A stretch of 64,000 bases of DNA from Ditylenchus dipsaci (Eukaryota; Nematoda; Chromadorea; Rhabditida; Anguinidae). Positions 42,480 to 53,756 of the stretch are shown here, in pieces. The stretch lies in assembly GCA_004194705.1 (NCBI GenBank), contig SADC01000038.1, positions 124,001-188,000 on the forward strand. The letters are read 5' to 3'. The position numbers and the translations under genes are program-made. Within the stretch, counting starts at the first letter, position 1. Each line of letters starts with the position of its first letter. Below the pieces are notes generated by a model that saw nothing but the letters and a program-made list of their open reading frames with translations, searched no databases and was not told where the DNA came from.

Positions 42480-43025
42480 TACAGTCTACGCTCGATTTGA
42501 ACGACCTGCGACTCGCTACAAATTGTGATTCGCTACAGCGACTCGCTACAATTGCGACTCGCTACAGGTTGAATTTTCTATTGTTATGTGGGTACAGATT
42601 GTTGTACCAGACCAATTGTTGGCCGCTTCGCGGCCAAGACCAGCACACTCCACATTGCAAGGGATAGGGGAACATGTAGTACATGTTTTTGGGTGAAATG
42701 GACAAAAAAGTTAAAGTGTAGCGAGTCGCAAAAAGTGTAGCGAGTCACAATTGTAGCGAGTCGAAGTTTTACCCTCGATTTAAGGGCAGCCTGGGTACGG
42801 GCAAACACTGTCCTTAAATCGAGCTGTCCTTGTATCGAGCGTCCATGGGTCGTAGCCTTTAGGCCCTTTTTCCATTTGTGGAAAAAGGGCTAAACGACTT
42901 ACGTAAATCCACAAATGGAAAAAAGGGGCCAAACGCCCCTACGCCGCGTCCATATATCGATTTTTATTTATTTGAAAACCAAAACCAACAAAATTTTGTG
43001 TCCTTAAATCGAGCGTCGACTGTAT
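42480..43025. mobile_element. Foldback MITE with GCTCGATTT arms and GACTCGCTACA array
   Basis: TA-flanked ends CAGTCTACGCTCGATTTGAA and, inverted, CAGTCGACGCTCGATTTAAG. The left part has GCGACTCGCTACA repeats (42,508-42,570) inverted at 42,715-42,770. Nested inside is a GGCCCTTTTTCCATTTGTGG palindrome near 42,860-42,935. No gene. Confidence 0.6.
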
Positions 43026-43144
43026 AAAGATTTTAATGAGGACAAAATAATACTTAAACCAAACAGCTAGGTGATAAAAAATACATTCCTGGTATAAAAA
43101 GGTTAAAATAACATTAGTTTAGTGTCAATCACGATAATTGGATA

Positions 43145-43770
43145 AAAATTGCCACTGGAATACCAGTAAGTCACAAATTCCAGTGGATCACCACTGTCAT
43201 TCCACTGGTAAATTGCTAGATTTCCACCAAATTGCCACTTGTATCGAATATTCCAGTGGATTGCCACTGGAATTCCAGTGGTAAATTGGTGGATTCCACC
43301 AAATTGCCACTAAATGAGCGATTAACCACTGGAATGCCAGTGGCAATCCACTGGAAATTCATACTTTCTGGCATTCCAGTGGGAGTTACTGGTTGGCCAG
43401 TGGTCATTTAGTGGTCTTCCACTGGACTTCATTTTTCCGTGTTTGGCGTGTATATGATGATTTAGGGTGGTACAGGGTGGTTTGGGGTAAGTTTGGGTAT
43501 TTTGAGGATATTGAGGCGGTTTGAGATAGTTTGGAGTGTTAGCCAGCCAAAGCTGGAAAAAATATGGGAAAAGATAGAAGTAATTGAACCATAGATAGCA
43601 ATTAGACATTTGAAACACAAAAAGCTAGTTTGAATTAATTTGTAGATCAATTGACCTGTAGATCAATTGACCGTAGACCAATTGACCGTAGATCAATTGA
43701 CCGCACGCCATGAAGACAAATCACAAGCACATTTGTACAATTTATTTCAGGAGCATCATTTGTAACCAGT
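43145..43770. repeat. CCAGTGG array and ATTGACC repeats downstream of gene X
   Basis: 43,145-43,430 is a CCAGTGGxxTGCCACTGG array. 43,640-43,700 has tandem GTAGATCAATTGACC units. No exon was found before the gene X stop codon at 43,772. Confidence 0.55.
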
Positions 43771-43771
43771 A

Positions 43772-45178
43772 TTAAAGAACATCACAAATATTTTCACATA
43801 ATTTCTTCCTGTATATAGCCTCACATCCGTCTCGGAAAGTTGCTGCTTCTTCCAGCACGACTGCCACCACGCCTTGGAAAATCGAACCCTGGCTGTTGAT
43901 GTCCGGCTCACCGAATCCTAGATGCGAAGGTCCTTGACCAAATGAGTTAAATTGCGGTCCTTGCGGCATATCTGTAACTGACATTATTAATTTAAAAAGA
44001 AGATCGATCAAAAAACCCGTAAAAAAATATTAACCTGGATCAAGAGGCTGATTAATTTGATTCGGGTCATCCCATATTGGCCCGAGAAGATCTATTCTTG
44101 GCTGTTTTTGCTGATATCCAGGTCGTTGAGGCAACACAATTCTAACACCAAAAGGATCCAACGGCGACGGAATCGGACGGAATGGCTCTGGCTGACGAAA
44201 AGGCTGTCGCATAAACCCATTATCGTCATGAATGAAGAAATGCGGATTGAATGGAAGTCTGTAGGCAAAGACACGACGAGCTTCTTCAGACAATTGACGC
44301 TGATCCATCACTTTCTTTTGGTAAATTTCTCGGTAGGTCAGAGGATAATCGAGATTTTGAGGAGCAGTATTTCCTGAATACGATAAAGCCGTAATAAACA
44401 AGGAATTAGATTATAAAATACCCAACAATGGCTTCCAAATAGTTTCATCGATCAACTTAGAAGTGCGGCCCTGACTGATGAATCGCAGAAATGCATTATC
44501 GGCTGAAATATTATAGATATTTAATAGAGGATACTGAAAAATTGCTTAAATATTTTCAGAATTATGCCCCTTCCTATGCTGCTTATAACAGTTGATCTTT
44601 CGGCTACCAGACAAATTCCAATATTTTTGGAAAATGTTGCGCGACATTTCCCAATATTTTTTCGGTGAATTCGGACGAAACATCCGAATCGACCGATAAA
44701 ATATTGGAAAATGTCGCGCGACATTTTCCAAAATATTGGAATTTGTCTGGTAGCCGAAATAAACTTTTCGAGACACTTACCTAACCGAAAAATTGTCCTA
44801 ATGGACCAACTATCGTTACGACTCCAGCTCTGACCACTGCCTGAAAGAGCGAGCCTGGCACAGCGAAAGTGGCGTCCTCCAGACCAATCAAAGGCAAATT
44901 TGGCAACGCACGACGTCGTAGCGACAAGAGCACATCCAATATTTCTTCTTCGCTTCTCCCCCATAGTTCGCCATCTGTTCCACCAACTGAAAATAGAATT
45001 TTGGTGTTTTGAAGCAAAATTACTCAAGTAAAAAGAAACTTTGAGGGAGCCTCGCTCGGAACAAAGCACCTGCTATTTGGCGGTACGTATGTCCAATTGC
45101 ATTGAATCCTCTGATCCTTCGATTTATCTCTATACCTTGACGAATATAGTGGATCTCCCAAGATTGCCATTGCTGCAT
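43772..45178 (-). CDS. Gene X: unidentified five-exon gene
   Basis: Minus-strand exons 45,070-45,178 (ATG at 45,178: MQQWQSWEIHYIRQGIEI), 44,786-44,996 (GELWGRSEEEILDVLLSLRR, VPGSLFQAVVRAGVVTIVG), 44,422-44,502 (FLRFISQGRTSKLIDE), 44,035-44,373 (Pro/Arg-rich: FRQPEPFRPIPSPLDPF) and 43,772-43,977 (FNSFGQGPSHLGFGEPD...LCENICDVL). All junctions are GT-AG and phase 1; the protein is about 313 residues with an intact frame. I do not recognise a family and see no signal peptide or transmembrane helix. A 154-bp palindromic MITE sits in intron 2 (44,602-44,755). Exons 1-2 are duplicated at 46,509-46,911 and fused to the repeat-protein gene. A possible AG acceptor lies directly before the ATG. Confidence 0.75.
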
Positions 45179-45355
45179 GCCTAAAACAGAATTTGAGGTT
45201 GCTGAAACGATCGAAGTCTATGCGAGAGTCAGAATTCTTCTAGTTGGGTCCGCTAACCGGGGTTTTTTTTAAATACTTCACAACAATCTTTTATTGGAAA
45301 CAACATCTTTGCATCGCACAATTACATGAGAATTGCAATTGAGATTTTTTGCTTC

Positions 45356-46911
45356 TTATTTCGGAGCGAAGTAGTAGCTAGTAGCACCAGGAGCACCGCC
45401 AGCACCACCGGACGGAGCAGCGAAATAGACCGAAGTTCCAGGAGTGGGCTTTACCACCGCCAGCAGCACCAGCACCAGTCGGCTTCCCAGCAGCACCGAG
45501 ATTGAAGTAGGCAGACTGTGCAGCTCCAAGATTTCCACCGCCAGCACCCAAATAGACCGACTGATTCGCAGCAGCAGGACGAGAGGAGCAGCACCTGAAA
45601 AGCATGGTTGTAACAAGCAAAATTTGCAAAAGGTGTAACTACTTACCGGGAGTAAAGCTAGGCGCAGGAGCTCCGCCACCAAATCCACCAGTAGGCATTC
45701 CACCAATTGCAGTCTTCGTAGTGTCCATAGGGATGCCACCGATAGCTGTTCTCGTGTTGTCCATAGGAATTCCCCCTATAGCTGTCTTAGTATTGTCCAT
45801 AGGAATGCCACCAATGGCTGTCTTTGTGTTATCTGACAAGTTGACAAAATATAAGAGACTAGACAGAAACCAAAAATCACACATACCAAATGGAATTCCA
45901 CCGATGGCAGTCTTCGTATTGTCGAACGGAATTCCCCAATAGCCGTCTTTGTGTTGTCCATGGGAATGCCACCGATAGCTGTCTTGGTATTACCTAAAAA
46001 AAGAAGAAGGTAGTACGACTTGGCATATATACACATATATATAAGCGGTCTTACCAAATGGATTCCTCCGATTGCAGTCTTCGTATTGTCCAACGGAATT
46101 GCTCCAATAGCCGTCTTTGTATTGTCCATGGGAATCCACCGATAGCAGTCTTGGTGTTGTCGAAAGGGATGCCACCGATTGCAGTCTTTGTATTATCGAA
46201 CGAAATACCTCCAATAGCCGTCTTTGTGTTGTCCATGGGAATTCCACCGATAGCTGTCTTGGTGTTGTCGAAAGGGATTCCACCGATAGCAGTCTTTGTA
46301 TTATCCATGGGAATGCCTCCGATAGCCGTCTTCGTGTTGTCGAAAGGAATTCCTCCAATAGCGGTCTTTGTATTGTCCATTGGGATGCCACCAATAGCTG
46401 TCTTTGTGTTGTCCATTGGAATGCCACCGATAGCTGTCTTCGTGAAGTCTAAAATATAATGAAAGCTAATTTTCAGTAAGAATGCAAAAACAGAAGAAAA
46501 TGACTAACCGACTGGAGCAGGAGCACCGGCGGCGGAGGACCAACTATCGTTACGACTCCAGCTCTGACCACTGCCTGAAAGAGCGAGCCTGGCACAGCGA
46601 AAGTGGCGTCCTCCAGACCAATCAAAGGCAAATTTGGCAACGCACGACGTCGTAGCGACAAGAGCACATCCAATATTTCTTCTTCGCTTCTCCCCATAGT
46701 TCGCCATCTGTTCCACCAACTGAAAATAGAATTTTGGTGTTTTGAAGCAAAATTACTCAAGTAAAAAGAAACTTTGAGGGAGCCTCGCTCGGAACAAAGC
46801 ACCTGCGATTTGTCGGTAGGTATGTCCCAATCCATTGAATCCTCTGATTCTTCGATTTATTTCAATACCTTGACGTATGTAGTGCATCTCCCAAGCTTGC
46901 CATTGCTCCAT
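45356..46911 (-). CDS. Gene B: chimera of gene X exons 1-2 and repeat-protein exons 2-5
   Basis: Exon 1' (46,803-46,911) and exon 2' (46,509-46,719) copy gene X (MEQWQAWEMHYIRQ..., about 95% alike). Within exon 2' the sequence switches after GTAACGATAGTTGGTCC to the last codons of repeat-protein exon 1 (GCTCCTGCTCCAGTCG) and uses its donor. Then follow exons 46,055-46,448, 45,887-45,993 (about three 36-bp units instead of five), 45,647-45,832 and 45,356-45,594 (SVYLG/SAYF C-terminus, stop TAA). Exon 2' lacks one base relative to gene X (four C at 46,692 instead of five), and the fusion puts the X frame into an alternative, also open frame of the repeats (TTRRQLSVEFPW style). Which frame is used is unclear. 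A poly(A) signal lies near 45,290. Confidence 0.65.
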
Positions 46912-47087
46912 GCTTAAAACAGAATTTGAGGTTGCTGAAACGATCGAAGTCTATGCGAGAGTCAGAATTCTTCTAGTTGGGTCCGCTAACCGGGTTGTTT
47001 TTTCAAATACTTCACAACAATCTTTATTGGAAAAACATCTTTGCATCGCACAATTACATGAGAATTGCAATTGAGATTTTTTGCTTC

Positions 47088-48624
47088 TTATTTCGGAGCG
47101 AAGTAGCAGCTCGTACACCAGGAGCACCGCCAGCACCACCCGGACGGAGCAGCGAAATAGACCGAAGTTCCAGGAGTGGGCTTAGCACCGCCACCACCGC
47201 CAGCAGCACCAGCACCAGTCGGCTTCCAGCAGCACCGAGATTGAAGTAGGCAGACTGTGCAGCTCCAAGATTTCCACCGCCAGCACCCAAATAGACCGAC
47301 TGATTCGCAGCAGCAGGACGAGAAGGAGCAGCACCTGAAAGCATGGTTGTAACAAGCAAAATTTGCAAAAGGTGTAACTACTTACCGGGAGTAAAGCTAG
47401 GCGCAGGAGCTCCGCCACCAAATCCACCAGTAGGCATCCACCAATTGCAGTCTTCGTAGTGTCCATAGGGATGCCCACCGATAGCTGTTCTCGTGTTGTC
47501 CATAGGAATTCCCCTATAGCTGTCTAGTATTGTCCATAGGAATGCCACCAATGGCTGTCTTTGTGTTATCTGACAAGTTGACAAAATATAAGAGACTAGA
47601 CAGAAACCAAAAATCACACATACAAATGGAATTCCACCGATGGCAGTCTTCGTATTGTCGAACGGAATTCCTCCAATAGCCGTCTTTGTGTTGTCCATGG
47701 GAATTCCACCGATAGCTGTCTTCGTGTTGTCGAACGGAATTCCACCAATGGCTGTCATCGTATTGTCCATGGGGATGCCACCGATAGCTGTCTTGGTATT
47801 ATCTAAAAAAAGAAGAAGGTAGTACGATTCGCATATATACACATATTATATAAGCGGTCTTACCAAATGGAATTCCTCCGATTGCAGTCTTCGTATTGTC
47901 CAACGGAATTGCTCCAATAGCCGTCTTTGTATTGTCCATGGAATCCCACCGATAGCAGTCTTGGTGTTGTCGAAAGGGATGCCACCGATTGCAGTCTTTT
48001 GTATTCGAACGGAATACCTCCAATAGCCGTCTTTGTGTTGTCCATGGGAATTCCACCGATAGCTGTCTTGGTGTTGTCGAAAGGGATTCCACCGATAGCA
48101 GTCTTTGTATTATCCATGGGAATGCCTCCGATAGCCGTCTTCGTGTTGTCGAAAGGAATTCCTCCAATAGCGGTCTTTGTATTGTCCATTGGGATGCCAC
48201 CAATAGCTGTCTTTGTGTTGTCCATTGGAATGCCACCGATAGCTGTCTTCGTGAAGTCTAAAATATAATGAAAGCTAATTTTCAGTAAGAATGCAAAAAC
48301 AGAAGAAAATGACTAACCGACTGGAGCAGGAGCACCGGCGGCGGGAGAAGGAGTGAAGTAATTTGCAGGAGTCGACGGAGCAGCACCTCCACCACCACCA
48401 GCTTTAGCTCCACCAACACCGAAATAAACAGAAGTAGCACCACCAGCTCCACCAGTAGGCACACCCAAGTAGACTGAAACTCCAGCTGCAGGCTTTCCGC
48501 CACCGCCGCCGAACGCATTGCCACCGCCACCACCGCCGCTAGGACCAGAAGCACCAGGACTGAAGTAGGCTGATTTTTGACCACCCGCAGCGCCAGCACC
48601 AACACCGAGATACGTGGACGTCAT
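47088..48624 (-). CDS. Repeat-protein gene, copy C (most complete)
   Basis: Exon 1 from the ATG at 48,624 (MTSTYLGVGAG, SAYFSPGASG, SVYLGVPTGG, Gly-rich) to 48,318; exon 2 47,864-48,257 (11 repeats of DNTKTAIGGIPM/F); exon 3 47,624-47,802 (5 repeats); exon 4 about 47,390-47,574; exon 5 about 47,088-47,334, ending SYYFAPK-like before TAA. The repeat is 12 residues with M and F alternating, so the higher-order unit is 24. The ends share an SxYxG motif. There is no signal peptide. Exons 2-4 carry several one-base deletions relative to copies A and B, some at repeat-unit homopolymers, so assembly error is likely. A structural, self-assembling protein is a guess from composition. Confidence 0.7.
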
Positions 48625-48722
48625 TTCGTTTCAGAAAAGCTATTTGCAGAGAACCAAAAGAAGCACGACTGTTTTGCACAAACACACACACGCAGAATGA
48701 ATAATCTAAAATTGGTTCTTGC

Positions 48723-48731
48723 TTATATAGT
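48723..48731 (-). promoter_or_regulatory. TATA box of repeat-protein gene copy C
   Basis: TATATAAGC on the minus strand, about 100 bp upstream of the ATG at 48,624; identical to the site in copy A. Confidence 0.5.
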
Positions 48732-48974
48732 CTGAAAAGTGAATTTTTTTCGTTTGTTGTAGTTTTGAGAGGAAAATAGGCATTTGTAGTTTCGCTGGTG
48801 GTGGGCTGCATCGTTGAATTTTGCAATGCGCAATGTGCCAAGTGATACGATACCAGTTCATGACCATATGTGACCTAGCTTTTAGAACACTTGATAAGTC
48901 TCTAATTTAGAGATGAAGATTTGTGTACTTGTGCAACTTTTCTGCGTGGTCTTTTCAAAGAAACTTGTCTTAGC

Positions 48975-49248
48975 CAGGGTTGGCAAGAGGGTGGCCTTTC
49001 AGGCCAGCAGGTTGCTTTTTTCGCTTTCACTGCTTGTTTTCACGTGTATTCTACCAGCGCATCTAAGATTTTTATATACCAATCTGAAGACATTTTCCAT
49101 GAGGAATATATATACTGCGATCTTTTTATAAAAATCTTGAAAGCGCACATTATAGTGAAAAAATCGAAGTAATACAAACCTTCATAAATTTTACAAAAAA
49201 CGGAGGTGGCCTAAGATTTGGCCTGAAGAGCCACTACTTGCCAACCTG
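48975..49248. mobile_element. hAT-type MITE, duplicated copy
   Basis: Same insertion as 10,715-10,989, with target repeat GTCTTAGC (48,967-48,974 and 49,249-49,256). One C is missing in the right terminus. Confidence 0.85.
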
Positions 49249-49653
49249 GTCTTAGCTCCCTGTAATTATTTTGATATGATCTCCATGAATTCGGATTTAG
49301 GAAGACATTTTGGTATGCGCGGTGAGTTTGCGCAAACTTTTCACTTCTTAAAAAATGTCGACTTTTTTAATAAAAAAAATTCCAGAAGGTGGGTCATAAA
49401 CAGTCAAGAATTGATAGTCGTCCTATCGCAGTAAATCGGTTATGGGCTGTTCACAATGGATCCGTATCCGTGTCCTTAAACGTGCTTTTTGTGTGAAATA
49501 CACGGACCGTTTTACGGGCTGCGTTTACGGACACGGATACGGATCGACTGACCTGCGATTCGCTACATATTGTGATTCGCTATGGCGATTCGCTACAGCG
49601 ATTCGTTACACTTGCGATTCGCTACACTGGCGATTCGCTACACTTTTCTGCAG

Positions 49654-49799
49654 TATTTGTTTTTGTTCTGATGGGCATTAGCTTTGCCGACTTTCAAGAA
49701 GTGCTTTACGGGTACGAAGAACGAGCTGGGCCACAAGAAAACCAGGAAGAGCTAGCTTCCATATTTGAGAATCCTGCCAATATTAACATCTTTGAATAA
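49654..49799 (+). CDS. Small terminal exon, unidentified (copy C)
   Basis: Duplicate of 11,397-11,542: TTTTCTGCAG acceptor, open frame ending ENPANINIFE, TAA overlapping AATAAA. The length is conserved and the frame intact in both copies, which suggests recent duplication and gives weak support for coding. Confidence 0.4.
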
Positions 49800-50340
49800 A
49801 TATGTTGTTAACCCTGTTCGAATGTGTCTGTTGATAAAGATATGCGGTTAGTAAAATGTATTGAACACTGAAGACTGTCGCTACGTGTCAATCGGGGATG
49901 GAACGGAATTCCGATTTTCCGTCTTCCGATTTCCGGCACTTTTTTTGCTTCCGTTTTCCGAAAAAAATAGGGCAAATTTCGGAAATATCGGAAGAAAATA
50001 GTTAACGTAGATTTTGTTTTGGTACTCATTTCGTTTACTCTTCGACCCCCAAATTTTTGAAAAGTGACCCGATAACAAGTCCTCAGCTATTTTTTTCTCT
50101 TTTATACGATAAAAGAACATTTTCAAACACGCACTTTAGGACAGGCTCAAACATATGGATAATATCTTTTTTGCCCATAGAATACTCGTTTTTGCCCATA
50201 AATTCATTTTTTTTGTCCATAGATTAATTCTTTTTTCCTATAGATTTAAAATTTTGCGGAAATTCAAATTTTTTGGTCAGAAAATGACTTGGATCGCTTA
50301 GAATCACACCCCGGAATGGCCAGAAGCCATAGAAAGTTGG

Positions 50341-51975
50341 ACGCTACTGTCATATACCCCCCCCCCAAAAGCTACTGTAATATACCCCCCCCCCCCAAAA
50401 GCTACTGTAATATACCCCCCCCCCAAAAGCTACTGTAATATACCCCCCCCCCAAAAACCCACTTTTTTGGAGTGTCTAAAAACCATTTTTATGCAATAAT
50501 TTTGCCAAAAAGGGACCAGAAAAGCAGTTTAAAAGGGATTATCGGCTGTATTGGGAAGGGAAGGGAATAATACAGGTGTTCCGACCGATTGGTGGTCGGA
50601 ACAAGGAATTAACGGGCTAGATTGCCTAATGTCCCTAGGAGGACAAGAATTTAGGCAATTAGGTGCAGTAGGCACCAAAAATTTCAGCTAATTACTTTTT
50701 ATTTGAAATAATAGCAAATATTTAGACAAATAGTTAGCAGGAGGGTGATTAGAGGGCCTGTAGGAGAAGCACGAAGCATAAAAAATGGAAAAAGAGGGGG
50801 GTTTATATAGGCAGCCAGGTCAGTCTGGTCCAGCCTATTACAGTAAAAGGGGGAGGGGGCACAGGGCAAAAGAGAAGAGACAGAGAGGGGATAATACATA
50901 AAAATAAAAAAGAAGGGAGACGAGAGCTGGTGTCAATCGGCTTGGCCGAGATCGACGAGATAGTAAGAAAAAAGAAGGGAGCAGCTATCCTGCTTCCTGT
51001 GAAAGAGATTTTGCAAAAGACTTGCAGGAATCTGATCGATGATCAGCTAAAATAATAGAAAATAATTAGCCTGCAGAACGGCCAGAAAGGAGGACAAAAA
51101 GTACCTGAAAACGGTCAGAAAAAAGACACAATTTTGCCTAAAAACGGCCGAAAAAACAGGTACAAAACTAATCTAAAAAAGAACGGAAAAATAGGATAAA
51201 AAGCCGAATTTCGGCACATACACTTTAAGAAGCCCCCATGGGGCCATAATAGAGAATATTGTCATCTAAGGGCTGTTCGCTCGCATCTGAGCTAAGATGC
51301 GACACAGGGGCCACTTTTTTTTAGCTGCTTTACCATGTTTTTCACTCGGGCCGTGGCAAAAATAGACTCTATATGCATTTTATGATCAAGTGTACTTCTC
51401 GGAATCATGTCTAAGGTGAGTGCGTGCGCGCATCTCTAACTCTCAAGCCCCCTGCGCCCCCTTCGGGGCGCAGGGGGCTTGGGGGCTTGGAGTTGAGATG
51501 CGCACAGCCACATACAAAAACATGCATACCAGAGTTATTTATGCGGTAGGCCCCAGTATTCAAAACTATGTTCAACATCTTTATTTTTCGCCGAAGAGCA
51601 TTTCCCCTCGTTCTACAAGGCCGGGCCAGAGGCCCAGCATCCAAAAATTTAGCCTAGCACTCAGAAAGTGCTAGGCCTATGAGTAAACCCGCGAGGTCCA
51701 CCCCGCTGATCGGCTTGGTCCATGAAAAGTAATCATACTTATGCCTGCACCACAAATTCCTGGGTTTGAAAGCACCCTTAGACGCTTAGAGAATTAATAC
51801 TATAAGGATCCCAACCATCTCGAGAAGTGGCCCCTGTATTATTCCCTTCCCCTCCCAATACAGCCCGCAATCCCATTTAAATTGCTTTTCTGGTCCTTTT
51901 ATGGCGAAATTATTGTGTAAAAATGGTTTTTAGACACTCCAAAAAAAAGTCGTTTTTGGGGGGGGGTATATGACA
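50341..51975. mobile_element. TATACCCC foldback element, copy 2
   Basis: Same orientation and about 95% identical to 2,150-3,045, with a tandemly repeated left terminus (CTACTGTAATATACCCC three times) and a 728-bp insertion at 50,576-51,303. Its right end is followed immediately by the 51,990-53,935 element, and another GGGGTATATTACAGTAGCG terminus lies at about 53,960-54,015. Confidence 0.8.
50576..51303. mobile_element. 728-bp insertion with a hairpin at each end
   Basis: Compared with the uninterrupted copy near 2,335, the sequence between AATACAG and ACAGGGGCC is inserted, leaving a possible 4-bp duplication ACAG. The left end has hairpin TTCCGACC/GGTCGGAA (50,579-50,601); the right end has hairpin TCGCATCT/AGATGCGA (51,281-51,302). 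The termini are not inverted copies of each other. No coding sequence was recognised. The transposon class is unclear. Confidence 0.7.
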
Positions 51976-52238
51976 GTAGGTCGATTTTTGGCTCACCTAC
52001 ATTTCGAATAACACTTTTAGGAAAATCCATCATTATAAATAAAAGTCTTTTCGTAAAAAATTTAAATGGCAGAAATCGTTTCATGGCAAAAATTGTATTG
52101 TAATTAATTATTTATAGGGAAAATTGTTATACAGTAGACTCTGTCGAGTTCGGCGGATCTTATTTTTCGTAAACCAATGAGCAAATAAATAGTTGCTGCC
52201 TCACTCTCGCTTTTCATGTTCTGTTTCAGCTGAAAATC

Positions 52239-53251
52239 ATGAATGATTCTTTTGCATATAGCAATACTGACGAAGCTAGCTCTAGCGATGAGCTCAATTT
52301 TTCAAGCGATGCTGGTGAAGAAGAGCTAATGCCTGAGCAAGCTGCAGAAGAGCAACAGGTAGTGCCAGAGCACGGTGGGGTGGAAGCAGAAGTGCACTTC
52401 GGCCGCCTAAAGAAGATGAAAATTTTAGTCGATCCCCCGGTTCAAATTGATCTTCTTCAAAGCCGAATGAAAAAGAAGAATGGAAGCGAAAGTTTTCTAG
52501 CAAAGTTTGAAGGTATTTTTCACGCCTCTATAAATTTACACGTGACTACGCTCTTAAATCTTGAGGTGATATATACAAACAAGAAGAAAGACCTTATTCT
52601 CAAAGGATCCAGATGTGGCGATGCGTGAAGTACAATGAGGAGTGCAAAATGGTCATAGAAAGCAACCAGTCAAAACAGTGCGTTAGGAGAAGTCAAACGC
52701 AGCATAGTCACTGTACGCCTGAAGTAGACTTGGATTATCGAGTAACCAAAGCAAAGATTCGAGCTTTGGCAGAGCAAGATCAGGTTGTTGATCTTTTAAA
52801 AAAATTTTATTATGATGTAGCTTCATGCTTTTCAGACTGCGCCTCGAAAAATCTATTCAACTGTAGTCGAAAATGCATCGCATACAAAGAGGCGAATGAA
52901 TTTTCGTTATTATTTGACATGCTTAAATCTCTAGGTATGCACTGAATTATTTTTTCCATTATATCGTAACTGCCATGCCGAATCTTCAGCATATGTTCCC
53001 ACAGACGATGTGTCGACAGCTTTTGATGAAATTATGACTAAGTGCATGCTGCGCCCAGATGGAAGTGAGCTAAGTGGCTTAGGGAGATCAAAAAAGAACG
53101 CAGCATGATGGAGGCGCAGATTGTATTATTGCAAAGCACGCCAAAGAAATTGCGATCAGAAGATAAGCGTGTGGCCCGTCAGAGAACAACAATTGCAAGA
53201 AGCTATCGTCAAGATAGAGTTTTTGAATATCTTAAAAACAATCAGATTTGA
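52239..53251 (+). CDS. FLYWCH-like zinc-finger protein carried by a Mutator-like element
   Basis: CTGTTTCAG lies just before the ATG at 52,239, a possible trans-splice site. The first exon is acidic (NDSFAYSNTDEASSSDEL...). A second part has TNKKKDLILKG and then MWRCVKYNEECKMVIES...QTQHSHC, the W-C-C-H-x-H spacing of FLYWCH fingers, which are common at the N-terminus of MULE transposases. It continues with a Cys-rich helical region (FSDCASKNLFNCSRKC) and a last exon rich in Lys/Arg (RSEDKRVARQRTTIARSYRQ), stop at about 53,251. A one-base shift lies near 52,610. No DDE catalytic segment is visible, so this is a transposase N-terminal relative, a captured host gene or an accessory protein. Confidence 0.5.
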
Positions 53252-53526
53252 CGTTGTTAGATCAGTATTGAGTGAACTATTGTGTTGATTTATCTTTGAA
53301 TAAATGTCATATTAAGTCTCTGGAACATCCCTTTGAATTTTAGTGGTCACTGTGTTTAAATTAGTATCTTGATGATACCAGCACGAACGATTTGTATCAT
53401 ATGATGGTTTAAATGTAATTTAGTGACGATAATTTGTACTAAGATATGAACTGGGGATCAAGATATATTTTTGAGAAGAATTAGTGTTAGCATAAGTAAC
53501 AAAAGCTAAAAAAATGAAATAAGATA

Positions 53527-53756
53527 CCGTATTTCTTCTAATAACTCACCCGGGGAGTTATTTTTTGGATCGCTGAAAACTGGAAAAATTTGAGGTCGAT
53601 CTCGAGATTTTTGGGTGAAAATATCAAATTTAAAAACTGGAATCGGTAGAGCTCGTGAAATTAAGAAAACGCAATAAACAGCTTTGCAAATATTTGTTTC
53701 GAGCTGAGATATAGGCCCTCAAAGTTGAGGGGGTGAGTTATTTAGAGGAAATGCGG
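53527..53756. mobile_element. Pogo-family MITE
   Basis: Ends CCGTATTTCTTCTAATAACT and its inverse, flanked by TA on both sides. 230 bp, no coding capacity. The internal sequence (GCTCGTGAAATTAAGAAAACG...CAATAAACAGCTTTGC) resembles that at 56,400-56,500 and 34,740-34,880. Confidence 0.8.

Larger units (their letters stand above)
47245..50020. repeat. 2.8-kb segmental duplication of 8,985-11,775
   Basis: About 2.78 kb is near-identical (roughly 98% by eye) and in the same orientation as 8,985-11,775, including repeat-protein exons, TATA box, hAT MITE, GATTCGCTACA array and the small terminal exon. Differences are mainly one-base indels. The outer borders differ: copy A ends abruptly inside exon 5. 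Confidence 0.9.

Noticed and set aside
42480..43025. Match to the GATTCGCTACA repeats at 11,290 and 49,550 as part of the segmental duplication
   Set aside because: Only the short GCGAxTCGCTACA motif is shared; flanks differ, so it is a separate array-bearing element.
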